IMG/VR virus record: IMGVR_UViG_3300035698_035366
Location: 124,001 to 188,000 of that record
Origin: a virus
Strand: one strand, 5' to 3'
DNA length: 64,000 nt
In this document: positions 25,729 through 33,954 of the stretch, in pieces
Layout of the letters: each line of letters opens with the position of its first letter
Position numbering within the stretch: position 1 is the first letter of the stretch
Notes under the pieces: model-generated
What the model was told of the DNA's origin: nothing
Databases searched by the model: none
What the model saw: only the letters and a program-made list of their open reading frames with translations
Position numbers and translations under genes: made by a program

Positions 25729-26061
25729 ATGCATGATACGATGAAATACTTGAAACTTCGAGAACCTTATCAAGATACTGAGCATGATCTTCTGATTAAA
25801 TCCAAATGGAGAAAAACTGAAAAAATATGTGAAGATAAATGGGATCATGACCTTGATAGGGGATATATTTCAAGTGATAAAAATAAGGCTTATTCTTATC
25901 AAGTGATTGTCGATCAGGTGATAGCGCATAATGAATTGCGTTGGTGTGGTGAGAATTGTAGCGGTAAATTTTATAGAGACCGACAATTTAAATCAGGTTG
26001 TTTGAACATTATGGTGTTTGAATTAGAAGAGGACGCCATATTATTCAGGATGGCTCATTAA
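25729..26061 (+). CDS. Small EDA-motif family protein 6
   Basis: ATG 25729 is the first ATG; the upstream TTG is inside the previous gene's end. The 110-residue product has LRWCGENCSGKFYRDRQ near residue 73 and ends FELEEDAILFRMAH. It is the closest relative of member 1, sharing both the Cys-Cys element and a following R-Q pair. Its stop overlaps the next start by one base. Confidence 0.75.
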   Translation: MHDTMKYLKLREPYQDTEHDLLIKSKWRKTEKICEDKWDHDLDRGYISSDKNKAYSYQVIVDQVIAHNELRWCGENCSGKFYRDRQFKSGCLNIMVFELEEDAILFRMAH

Positions 26062-26600
26062 TGACCAAAATAATTAAACCAATACTAAAAAATACCAATA
26101 TGAGTTTGCTAAGATCATGGCTTGAAGAAGATATGAGCTATGTATCTTGGGAAATAGTGGGAAACGCGATCGAATTCAAAGATGATGGAACAACGGCTTC
26201 GCAATGTGATATAAACCATTATGATACAATGTGGGCTGTCACTTATCCTGATAATGTAGTATTACTTCCAATACACAAAAATGAAGAAATGTTGGCAACA
26301 TGGTTTAATTTGACATGTGATAAAACTTATATACTTAACGAATTTATGATAACAGAAAATTTAAGAACCGTTATACAAGATTCAAAAGATAAGTCAGTTC
26401 ATATAATGTGTAAAAACACTGGGGCATCTTCAATCTCTAAAATTGAAATTGTTGATTTTCATTATGTTTCTAATTGTTCAGTATTATCTACCCCTATGAA
26501 TATAATATCCACTAGCATTGCAATAACATTTGAAGATTATGATGAACAGGTAGAATTTGTTCTTACGTGGGGAGATGCCCGCCATGATACGAATGATTAA
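26061..26600 (+). CDS. Hypothetical protein with degenerate EDA tail
   Basis: This 179-residue protein sits inside the paralogue cluster and ends with ITFEDYDEQVEFVLTWGDA, a divergent form of the family motif in which the central D-A is replaced. Residues 15-35 (LLRSWLEEDMSYVSWEIVGNAIEF) suggest an internal earlier domain. It may be a fused or duplicated member. Overlaps the next gene by 17 bases. Confidence 0.65.
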   Translation: MTKIIKPILKNTNMSLLRSWLEEDMSYVSWEIVGNAIEFKDDGTTASQCDINHYDTMWAVTYPDNVVLLPIHKNEEMLATWFNLTCDKTYILNEFMITENLRTVIQDSKDKSVHIMCKNTGASSISKIEIVDFHYVSNCSVLSTPMNIISTSIAITFEDYDEQVEFVLTWGDARHDTND

Positions 26601-26892
26601 CCTTGATACCTTTGAACAAGAACAATGGAACCATAAGAACGAAGATAAACGGAAACCATTTGTATGGATTAATGGCAACACTGGTTTTAACGCAACTGAA
26701 TTGATACAATGGGTTAATGATAATTGTAAAGGGCGTTTTTTCATACCGGCCACCATGGCCGCCAATCCTAAAATGTTTAGTCATGATATTCTTCGAATTG
26801 GAACTTGGCGTATATGGTTTGAAGAAAAAGATGATGCGGTATTATTTATTTTGACATTTGGTAAAGGTAAAAGCCCGTTTGAATTATCTTAG
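26584..26892 (+). CDS. Small EDA-motif family protein 7
   Basis: ATG 26584 has GGGGAG upstream at proper spacing; the product is 102 residues. It shows IQWVNDNCKGRFFIPA near residue 40 and ends FEEKDDAVLFILTFG plus a 10-residue tail. It ends the plus-strand cluster and converges with the minus-strand gene at 26889, sharing a TTAG stop. Confidence 0.75.
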   Translation: MIRMINLDTFEQEQWNHKNEDKRKPFVWINGNTGFNATELIQWVNDNCKGRFFIPATMAANPKMFSHDILRIGTWRIWFEEKDDAVLFILTFGKGKSPFELS

Positions 26893-27284
26893 TCCATTTT
26901 ACGAACAAGTGAAATTGTTCTTTTCTTAATCCTCTTTGACATAATATCTTGTAAAGAAATAATCGGACCAAAAACAATTGTAAAATCTTTGCGATTAAAT
27001 GTTTTTAAAATGGGTCTAAACGGCTCAAAATCTCTTTTAATAAAAATGTTGATTGGTATTGTGCGATTGCTTTCCCACCACCAATGATCACCCAGCTCTA
27101 AAAATTTATTTTTGTCGTCGTCATTGATAATTTGATTCCAGCAATAGATACTGATAATTTGGTTATCACAATTCTGAACTATTCCCACATAATCTTTATC
27201 TAAATATTGTCCATACGTCATGAATGGAAATTTTTCACGTATACGAATATAAGCTGGATTGATATTTTCTAAATTTTCTTCCAT
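26889..27284 (-). CDS. Conserved T4-like hypothetical protein
   Basis: The ATG at 27284 gives 131 residues; the longer frame upstream is AT-rich and has no ribosome binding site. The protein has a strongly aromatic core (KDYVGIVQNCDNQIISIYCWNQI, LGDHWWWESNRTIPINIF) and a basic C-terminus (KRIKKRTISLVRKMD). I recall this pattern in marine T4-like phages as a protein of unknown function. It is an isolated minus-strand gene between plus-strand operons. Confidence 0.7.
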   Translation of the reverse strand: MEENLENINPAYIRIREKFPFMTYGQYLDKDYVGIVQNCDNQIISIYCWNQIINDDDKNKFLELGDHWWWESNRTIPINIFIKRDFEPFRPILKTFNRKDFTIVFGPIISLQDIMSKRIKKRTISLVRKMD

Positions 27285-27396
27285 TGGTAACCCGATATTG
27301 TTAGTGATCCCCGATCTTCTAATATTTAGCAGTACAAAAATTAAGACTTTGAAATAAATATAATAGTTATAATGTATTACATTCGGAGACTTAACA

Positions 27397-28317
27397 ATGG
27401 ATCGACTAGTTTTAAATAACCTCAATGACCTGAGACAACTTCATACCAATCAAGGGGATGGTTTTGAATTTTTTACACTTTCAAAAGAATTCCCATTGAA
27501 AGCAGAAAAGGAGTATTCATCTATAACTGCTTGGTGGTGTGCTGAATTCGCTAGATTGGCGTATGTTGAAGATGTGACTCGAATTAAAGATGAATGTATT
27601 AAACATGGATTTAAAATTGAGTTGTTTTATGTAGATGACACCGAGGCACATATTGCGTGGGATGATGATCATATTATCTGCTTCTTCCGTGGAACCCAAC
27701 CAGATCAAATTGGTGATATTGTAACTGATTTGCGTTTTTTCAAAGAGCAGTCGCGTACCCATGGGCTTGTTCATGGTGGATTCAAGGATTCGTTGGATGA
27801 AGTATGGAATGATATGGAAATATTACTCAATATTATAGATAATGGAAAAAGAAAATTCCTATTTACTGGGCATTCATTGGGGGCCGCCCTGGCAACTCTA
27901 GCAGCATCGAGATGGTTAAAAGAAACAATTGTATATACATTTGGGTCACCTCGATGTGGTAATAAACAATTTGCAACTGGGTTTGATGCAGAAAATGTAC
28001 ATCATCGATTTACAAATGACAATGATATAGTACCACACATCCCACCGAGGTTTATGGGTTTTGTTCACACTGGTCAACGACATGTTATTGATTATAATGA
28101 AGCATTTGAATACCATGATGACGGAAAGGGTAGTAAAATATATCAAAAAGTAATGAAGATTATATTGTCCGTAACGAAGCTATGGGTGAGAACAGTTATA
28201 GCGACCACTGCTATCATCGTTCGTAAACTGGTTACTGAAAAAATAACTGATCACAGCATGGCCCATTATTCAAAATATTTAGAGAATCACCTACGTGAAA
28301 TGTTATCGGTTAAATAA
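27397..28317 (+). CDS. Class 3 lipase-like hydrolase
   Basis: This 306-residue protein is a lipase_3-type alpha/beta hydrolase. It has the oxyanion-region FFRGTQ near residue 89, the nucleophile elbow GHSLGAALATLAASR near 157, YTFGSPRCGN near 177, the acid DNDIVPHIPP near 207 and a likely catalytic His near 287 (DHSMAHYSKYL). All triad residues look intact. No signal peptide is evident, so it would act in the cytoplasm unless released by lysis. A hydrophobic segment near 250-270 (IILSVTKLWVRTVIATTAIIV) may bind membrane. Lipases are unusual in T4-like phages; host phospholipid attack at lysis is one possibility. A GGAG site precedes the start. Confidence 0.85.
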   Translation: MDRLVLNNLNDLRQLHTNQGDGFEFFTLSKEFPLKAEKEYSSITAWWCAEFARLAYVEDVTRIKDECIKHGFKIELFYVDDTEAHIAWDDDHIICFFRGTQPDQIGDIVTDLRFFKEQSRTHGLVHGGFKDSLDEVWNDMEILLNIIDNGKRKFLFTGHSLGAALATLAASRWLKETIVYTFGSPRCGNKQFATGFDAENVHHRFTNDNDIVPHIPPRFMGFVHTGQRHVIDYNEAFEYHDDGKGSKIYQKVMKIILSVTKLWVRTVIATTAIIVRKLVTEKITDHSMAHYSKYLENHLREMLSVK

Positions 28318-28346
28318 GTGAGTAGTTAATTAATGAGGTAGAATGT

Positions 28347-28877
28347 ATGTTTAAATTAAAAATATGCGGTTTATACGAATCAGGATATTTTATGAATCAA
28401 TGTACGAAAGCGATTGGTATCGTTAATCCTGATGCAGAAGTAACACCAACAGAAAAATATCATGTAACTGTGTGTCATGATATATCTGAGAATATGGAAG
28501 ATTGGTATGTGCTACCAACAATTGAAATGTTTGAAGAGGTTTTAGAATTCTCCAAGGGTTTCGTAGAGTATGATAAAGTTATGATTCATTGCTCGGCAGG
28601 AATAGCAAGAAGCACAGCCACAGCTTTAATGGTATTATTACAGCATGGCGCAACAATAGAAGAAGCATATGATATTGTATTTGAAGCTAGGCCACATATG
28701 AATCCAAATACATTGATACTTTCTTTTGCTGATAACTTATTAGGTTATTCGGGAGAATTGATTGATTATCATAAAAAATGGGCAAAAAACAAACGAATCA
28801 ATCCTACTAATTTTGCTGGACAGAAACTCGCTAACCCAGAAATCGACACCATGAAGAAAATGTTAGCACGACTTTGA
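28347..28877 (+). CDS. Dual-specificity protein phosphatase
   Basis: This 176-residue protein has the cysteine phosphatase signature HCSAGIARSTATALMVL near residue 82 (C-x5-R with following S) and a candidate general acid Asp (CHDISENMED) about 35 residues before it. It fits the DSP/PTP-like fold of 150-180 residues. It would remove phosphate from Ser/Thr/Tyr or from phosphorylated nucleotides or RNA in the host. It follows the lipase gene by 29 bases with a GAGGT ribosome binding site. Confidence 0.85.
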   Translation: MFKLKICGLYESGYFMNQCTKAIGIVNPDAEVTPTEKYHVTVCHDISENMEDWYVLPTIEMFEEVLEFSKGFVEYDKVMIHCSAGIARSTATALMVLLQHGATIEEAYDIVFEARPHMNPNTLILSFADNLLGYSGELIDYHKKWAKNKRINPTNFAGQKLANPEIDTMKKMLARL

Positions 28878-28878
28878 G

Positions 28879-28885
28879 CTAAATA
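28879..28885 (+). promoter_or_regulatory. Late-promoter-like box CTAAATA
   Basis: The 8-mer GCTAAATA (from 28878) begins right after the phosphatase stop and 28 bases before the start of the structural gene at 28907. Confidence 0.4.
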
Positions 28886-28906
28886 AGCTAATAAAGGTGG
28901 ATAATC

Positions 28907-29734
28907 ATGCCCAGAGCAAAAGTGAAACTATATGTTTATCCATGGAAAGTTCAGCTGACACTGGGCAACCATGGAGTGGAGAATTATAATATGCCATTTG
29001 GTGAAGCGGATTTTCGTGTATACAAAGGATCAACGACTAATATCGATTTTGAGATTAAAGACGTTGATCGCAAACCAGTTAGTGCAATTGGTAAAAATGC
29101 AATCATAACAATCCTTGATCATGAGAATCGTTTCGAAGTTCTTACCAAGGATTTGGAAGTGATTAATGATCTAAAAGGAAAACTACAATTACAGTTGACA
29201 CCAACTGATGTTAATAGTTTGGATGATGGTTGGTATGACTATGTTGTTCTGTTAGAGAATGAAGATGGTACGCAAAATGTTCTTTATACTGATCAAACAA
29301 TGACGGCCAGGGGATATTTTGAAATTATCGGTGATATGCTCCCTCCAAATGTTATGTCTATGGATTTTGGTGACCCAATGACTGATTGGTTGGCCTCCAC
29401 CAATGCTGATACTTTGATTACAACGTATTATAGCGCACCAGAGCTGGGTGATGCATCAATAGGCGATGAGTGGGGCCTACACACAGCGGCTATTTACCTA
29501 ACTGACTATTCCGGTACAATTAAGATTCAGGGATCACTGGAAAGCACTGCGCCATCTGATAACGCACAGTGGTTTGATATTTCCATTACACCTAATACCT
29601 TTGAAGCAGTTTTTGAGAATGTTTCAGGTATTCAGGCGTATAATTTTGAAGCCAATGTTACATGGGTGCGTTTTTGTCGTGTTGATGCTACTCTAAATAC
29701 CGGTACAGTAGATAAGGTCCTTCTTAAACTATAA
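28907..29734 (+). CDS. Virion structural protein with BppU-like N-domain
   Basis: This 275-residue protein is all-beta. Its first 140 residues (FRVYKGSTTNIDFEIKD, then GKNAIITILDHENRF, then GWYDYVVLLENEDGT) look like the Ig-like domain at the N-terminus of baseplate upper proteins. The second half (YYSAPELGD, IYLTDYSGTIKIQGSLEST, TWVRFCRVDAT) looks like a carbohydrate-binding-type beta sandwich. It would be a tail or head decoration/fibre part. It has its own late-promoter-like box and a GGTGG ribosome binding site. Confidence 0.7.
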   Translation: MPRAKVKLYVYPWKVQLTLGNHGVENYNMPFGEADFRVYKGSTTNIDFEIKDVDRKPVSAIGKNAIITILDHENRFEVLTKDLEVINDLKGKLQLQLTPTDVNSLDDGWYDYVVLLENEDGTQNVLYTDQTMTARGYFEIIGDMLPPNVMSMDFGDPMTDWLASTNADTLITTYYSAPELGDASIGDEWGLHTAAIYLTDYSGTIKIQGSLESTAPSDNAQWFDISITPNTFEAVFENVSGIQAYNFEANVTWVRFCRVDATLNTGTVDKVLLKL

Positions 29735-29769
29735 ATTGATAATTATCAAGTATTATGTTAAATTAAAGT

Positions 29770-30099
29770 ATGGAAAACTATATGTTTGCATATTTTGAAA
29801 CAACTGACCGTCTCAAAATGTATAAGGATAATACACTTGGGGCGATTTCGCTTGACGAAAATGTCAAACTTTGGGCAGAAAATAATGGGATTAATTATAA
29901 CATCCCCAAAATTAGATTTATAACATTGGATCATTTAGATACACGTCTGTCAATGACTGGTTCGCACCCAATGATCGGATATAGACTCATAGAATCGGAT
30001 GCTGTATTATTTAAGTTAGAGTTTATGCTTGCCAAGTTTGAAAAAATTGGATCAAGGGAATATGATGAAATTGATTATATAAAGATAAAAAGAATATGA
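29770..30099 (+). CDS. Small EDA-motif family protein 8
   Basis: This 109-residue protein contains KLWAENNGINYNIPK near residue 35 and GYRLIESDAVLFKLEFM near 80, followed by a basic 25-residue tail. It belongs to the paralogue family but sits alone before the primase gene, with which it overlaps by 4 bases. Confidence 0.7.
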   Translation: MENYMFAYFETTDRLKMYKDNTLGAISLDENVKLWAENNGINYNIPKIRFITLDHLDTRLSMTGSHPMIGYRLIESDAVLFKLEFMLAKFEKIGSREYDEIDYIKIKRI

Positions 30100-31124
30100 A
30101 TATAGTTGATGAAGTACGAAGGCATTTACCTTCAAAAAGACGGCAAGTCGCCGCGGGTTGGATTTCATTTGACTGTCCAGCCTGCATCGCAGCGGGTGAG
30201 TCTAGAGAAGATACCCGGAGTCGAGGTGGGATATTGTTTTCACCTGATGGTGGTATTGTATATCATTGTTTCAATTGTAAGACCAAAGCCCGTTGGGAAC
30301 CAGGAAATCGTTTTTCTGCGAAGATGAAGTTTGTATTTAAGCAATTGGGTATCCCATATGAGCTTATACGTAAAATGGATTTCGAAGCTTGGAGAATGGA
30401 AGAATTAGAGAAGCTCGATGATAATTCATTAGCTGAACGTTATCAGAAGCTTGAACTAAATTTTGATGTGAAAAGCTTACCCAAAGGAACAAAATCATTT
30501 AATGAATGGTTGAAAGAAGAGATAATTCCGGAAAAGTGCATTGATGCAATAAACTATGTCAAAGAACGTGGCCCTCATTTACTAACACATTATAATTTTT
30601 ATTGGTCTCCCGGTCGAAGGAACCAAATGAATGAGAGAGTAATTGTACCATTCACCTATAAAGGTGATATTGTTGGTTATAACGCACGTTTATTTGGTAC
30701 CGGTAAGAATAGATATTATGGTGATATTCCTACAAATTTCCTGTTTAATAATCAAGTATTGGAAAAACATGATAGGAAATATGTATTAGTAGTTGAAGGC
30801 ATTTTTGACGCATATGCAGTTGATGGTGTATCGGCATTGGGATCAACTCTATCTAAAATACAACGACAATGGATTAATGAATCCGGATTGATACCAGTTG
30901 TCATAGCTGATAAAGATAAAGGTGGACAATCTTTGATTGATGCAGCTATTGAAGAACGTTGGGCCGTGTCTTTTCCATATTGGGAAGAAGGCATCGGGGA
31001 TCCTGCAAAAGCTGTGGAAGAATATGGTAGATTGTTTGTTATCAAGTCAATAATTGATAATATAGAGACTAGTAAAATAGCTATTAATGTAAGAAGGAAA
31101 AGGTGGTATGACAATGCAAATTAA
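30096..31124 (+). CDS. 61: DNA primase gp61
   Basis: This 342-residue protein is the T4-type primase. It has an N-terminal zinc-binding region (CPAC near residue 28 and CFNC near 55), and a TOPRIM domain with VVEGIFDAYAVDG near 229 and VIADKDKGG near 268. Length equals T4 gp61 (342). It makes RNA primers at the fork in complex with gp41, encoded two genes later. The start overlaps the preceding stop by ATGA. Confidence 0.92.
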   Translation: MNIVDEVRRHLPSKRRQVAAGWISFDCPACIAAGESREDTRSRGGILFSPDGGIVYHCFNCKTKARWEPGNRFSAKMKFVFKQLGIPYELIRKMDFEAWRMEELEKLDDNSLAERYQKLELNFDVKSLPKGTKSFNEWLKEEIIPEKCIDAINYVKERGPHLLTHYNFYWSPGRRNQMNERVIVPFTYKGDIVGYNARLFGTGKNRYYGDIPTNFLFNNQVLEKHDRKYVLVVEGIFDAYAVDGVSALGSTLSKIQRQWINESGLIPVVIADKDKGGQSLIDAAIEERWAVSFPYWEEGIGDPAKAVEEYGRLFVIKSIIDNIETSKIAINVRRKRWYDNAN

Positions 31125-31422
31125 TTTTGAGATAAAAGCAACTGAAATTGAATATATGCCTTATTCAACGGTTTATAATACAACTTCAAATGGCGGACAG
31201 CCTGTTTATGATAACATTGCAAAATATCTAGATCAAAACGTTGAAACTCGCAATCTAGAAATAGATGATAGACTAAATGAACTGGTGAGACGTTTAGATA
31301 GGCTTGAAGAACAAATGAACCAAGAAAAAGAAATTCGAGAAAATAATGAATTCGTCAACGATTTGTATATGCAATATCAATCTGCATTGAAATTAGTAAC
31401 AGATTCAGATAATATTAAATAA
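31108..31422 (+). CDS. Small coiled-coil protein between primase and helicase
   Basis: This 104-residue protein starts within the 3' end of the primase gene behind AAGGAAAAGG. Residues 50-85 are a predicted coiled coil (ELVRRLDRLEEQMNQEKEI). The position between gp61 and gp41 hints at a primosome accessory role, but no homology is recognised. Confidence 0.65.
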   Translation: MTMQINFEIKATEIEYMPYSTVYNTTSNGGQPVYDNIAKYLDQNVETRNLEIDDRLNELVRRLDRLEEQMNQEKEIRENNEFVNDLYMQYQSALKLVTDSDNIK

Positions 31423-31446
31423 TAAACAGTTGGAGGTTTATAAGTA

Positions 31447-32868
31447 GTGAATTACGGCGAAGACACACAGAAAATTTTATTGAGTCTTTTATCGAGTAGC
31501 GAGGAATTATTCATTCGTGTTAGGTCAATTATCAAACCGTATTACTTTGATAAGAAATTCCAAAAGACCGTAAAGTTTATTATCACATATGCTGACGAGC
31601 ATAATGCATTACCTGATGAAAGAATAATTTCGTCCGAGACTGGTTTAGAAGTTGAGACCTTTCCGGATATCGATAGGGGAACCGGAGAATGGTTTCTAAA
31701 AGAGATTGAAAATTTCTGCAAGTATAAGGCATTGGAATATGCTGTAGAATCAGGCCCTGAAATGATTGATAAGGGCGACTATGCTAAACTTGAGAAAAGA
31801 ATTAAAGATGCAATCCTTATTAGCCTGAATAAAGAACTTGGCGTTAATATGTTTGATAACCCAGCATCGGTAATCCAAAGATTAAAAGACAATAATGGTC
31901 AAGTGGGTACAGGTTGGAAAACTATGGATACTATTATCTATGGTGGATTTAATCGAGGAGAATTAGAAATCTTTGCAGGTGCTCCAGGTACCGGTAAGTC
32001 AATTTTCCTACAAAACTTAGCAATCAATATGATTGAACAAGGATTAAATGTTGTTTATTTCACATATGAATTGAGTGAAGAATTAGTTGCCCAGCGGCTT
32101 ATGGCAATGATGGCTGGTGTATCAACCAAAGATGTTATGCGAAAAACCGATGATGTATCTCTTACCATCATGCAACAAAAAAGAAAGAATTCATATGGTG
32201 AGTTACACGTCAAATACATGGGTGCAGGTTCCTGTACAAACGATCTTAAAAGTTATTTGAAGGAATATGAAATACAAACAGGTAACAAAATTGATGTAAT
32301 TGTTCCTGATTACTTGGATTTGATGAGTCCAAATAATAAACGGGTAAGCCCATCAGATTTGTTCATTAAAGATAAGTATGTTTCGGAAGAATTGCGTTCA
32401 CTAGCTGCTGAACTAAATGCTATTTGCATTACGGCATCACAGTTAAACAGAGCAGCAATGGAAGAACAGGATCACGAAATGTACCACATCGCTGGTGGCG
32501 TCTCAAAGATTAACACCGCTGATAATGTTATGACGATTTATACTTCTGAAAGTTTGAAAGAACGTGGTGAATATCGGGTACAGTTTATTAAAACTCGATC
32601 ATCAGCCGGCGTCGGTAAACGATTGAATCTCGCGTTCTCCACCAATTCATTACGGCTTAGTGATTTGGATGAAGATACTGCAACACAAACCAGACAAACA
32701 ATTACTGATATTGGTACCACTTTAAATCGCAAAACTACAATTAAGGCTGTCGATGCGGTGCAAGACGACATTGATGAAAATGATCAAACCGAGAAAGCCA
32801 AACAACAAATTGCTGATAAAGGTAAAAATCTTCGGAGCATTATTAGCAACATACGCAATGATGGTTAA
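31447..32868 (+). CDS. 41: Replicative DNA helicase gp41
   Basis: This 473-residue protein is a DnaB-family hexameric helicase. It starts at GTG with TTGGAGG upstream. Walker A is GAPGTGKS near residue 180, the motif 2 region is DVIVPDYLDLM near 283, and motif 3 is ICITASQLNRAA near 325, with ADNVMTIY and an arginine-finger-like KTRSSAGVGKR near 383. It is uninterrupted, which matters because gp41 is a known split-intein host gene in other phages. It unwinds the fork together with the gp61 primase. Confidence 0.95.
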   Translation: MNYGEDTQKILLSLLSSSEELFIRVRSIIKPYYFDKKFQKTVKFIITYADEHNALPDERIISSETGLEVETFPDIDRGTGEWFLKEIENFCKYKALEYAVESGPEMIDKGDYAKLEKRIKDAILISLNKELGVNMFDNPASVIQRLKDNNGQVGTGWKTMDTIIYGGFNRGELEIFAGAPGTGKSIFLQNLAINMIEQGLNVVYFTYELSEELVAQRLMAMMAGVSTKDVMRKTDDVSLTIMQQKRKNSYGELHVKYMGAGSCTNDLKSYLKEYEIQTGNKIDVIVPDYLDLMSPNNKRVSPSDLFIKDKYVSEELRSLAAELNAICITASQLNRAAMEEQDHEMYHIAGGVSKINTADNVMTIYTSESLKERGEYRVQFIKTRSSAGVGKRLNLAFSTNSLRLSDLDEDTATQTRQTITDIGTTLNRKTTIKAVDAVQDDIDENDQTEKAKQQIADKGKNLRSIISNIRNDG

Positions 32869-32885
32869 TTACAATTTACACCTAA

Positions 32886-32893
32886 GCTAAATA
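32886..32893 (+). promoter_or_regulatory. Late-promoter-like box GCTAAATA
   Basis: GCTAAATA lies 31 bases before the GTG at 32924 and opens the long run of virion-type genes. Confidence 0.45.
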
Positions 32894-32923
32894 GTTGATA
32901 GAATTGTATTTAGGAGTATTAGT

Positions 32924-33529
32924 GTGAGTAATTTACACCATTTAGATCAAATGAAGGACTTCATCGCCGCCGCCTATGGCGTCGAACGACCAAGTCTTAG
33001 TGAAGAATCCGAAGAACAATATATTCCAAAATTTGCTCTAGACACATTCAATATGAGTGAAACGTTACTTGAAATGAACATTGACCGTATAAGCAGCATG
33101 TTGGGTGACCGAACGTCTGCAGAAATTGTTCTCGAATCATGCGAAAATTTACGTAATAAAATGGCTGAACAAGATTACCAAGCAGTATACGAAGTAGGTG
33201 AATGTTTAGCGTCAATATTGAAAGATGTTACCAATGACGATACCCCAGAACAATTAACTGAAAGTATGCAACGTAATCGTTATATGTATGATTCAGTCAT
33301 TGAGGATATAAGTGATAAAAAAGAAAAGGTATTGGCTGAAAGTATAGAAAAAATTATCGACGATTGGGAAATGTATTCCGATACTGAAGATAGGGAGGGA
33401 ACATTCTCTGAAGGCGTGGAATATGGTTATACTCTAGCAGCACAAAAAATGCGTGAGATTCTAGAAGCACATACAAAAGAAGAGATTGAACAAGACGAAC
33501 GCGAGGAAAATAATGAAAAACATTATTGA
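32924..33529 (+). CDS. Acidic helical protein, probable virion-associated
   Basis: This 201-residue protein begins at GTG with TAGGAG upstream. It is acidic and helical with no recognised motif (ESCENLRNKMAEQDYQAVYEV, then SEGVEYGYTLAAQKM). It leads a chain of overlapping or closely packed genes up to 36903 under a late-promoter-like box, so a late role is likely. Confidence 0.65.
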   Translation: MSNLHHLDQMKDFIAAAYGVERPSLSEESEEQYIPKFALDTFNMSETLLEMNIDRISSMLGDRTSAEIVLESCENLRNKMAEQDYQAVYEVGECLASILKDVTNDDTPEQLTESMQRNRYMYDSVIEDISDKKEKVLAESIEKIIDDWEMYSDTEDREGTFSEGVEYGYTLAAQKMREILEAHTKEEIEQDEREENNEKHY

Positions 33530-33752
33530 AGAACTTGATAAGATTGAAAAAGATAATAATAGATATCTTTTTATTGAATCAAAAGCCAACAACGCAATTG
33601 TCGCTGCAATAAATGTATTGCGTCAAATTAATGAAACCTTTAACCCGGAAGAAGCAGATGAACTAAAGCGTCGGCTGGTTAATTCAATCAAAGGGGAAGA
33701 TCCTCGGAAATTCCAACGAAAGATTCGCCAGTTAAAGGAATCTAAGGAGTAA
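33513..33752 (+). CDS. Small charged helical protein
   Basis: The ATG at 33513 follows CGAGGAAAA and overlaps the upstream gene's end; the product is 79 residues, highly charged and helical (KNIIEELDKIEKDN; KRRLVNSIKGED). No family recognised. Confidence 0.65.
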   Translation: MKNIIEELDKIEKDNNRYLFIESKANNAIVAAINVLRQINETFNPEEADELKRRLVNSIKGEDPRKFQRKIRQLKESKE

Positions 33753-33754
33753 TT

Positions 33755-33952
33755 ATGTCTAACGTATCCATTATGAGATCGATAATCAACGATTTGGCTA
33801 ATGAAAAAAGAATTTCGTTAATCGAAAATCCCGGCGTTACTATGCCAGACCAACGGTCATTACGTGATCAATTGTGGGATTTGCATTCTCTAGCAAATCG
33901 AAATAAATTATACGATGCTGCTGATTGGTTGAAAAGGTATTTGGAGAAATAA
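33755..33952 (+). CDS. Small hypothetical protein
   Basis: This 65-residue protein starts two bases after the previous stop behind TAAGGAG. It is helical (MRSIINDLANEKRISLIE; DAADWLKRYLEK). Its MRSIINDLA start resembles MRDILDNMP of the next protein and other virion-type N-termini in this run. Confidence 0.65.
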   Translation: MSNVSIMRSIINDLANEKRISLIENPGVTMPDQRSLRDQLWDLHSLANRNKLYDAADWLKRYLEK

Positions 33953-33954
33953 AT

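Noticed and set aside
27349-27373. TTGAAA...TATAAT as promoter of the lipase gene
   Set aside because: The spacing is 13 bases, too short for sigma70; a promoter probably exists here but cannot be placed with confidence.
31447-32868. Possible split intein in gp41
   Set aside because: gp41 is a known intein host, but all helicase motifs are here in one frame with normal spacing and no Hint blocks.
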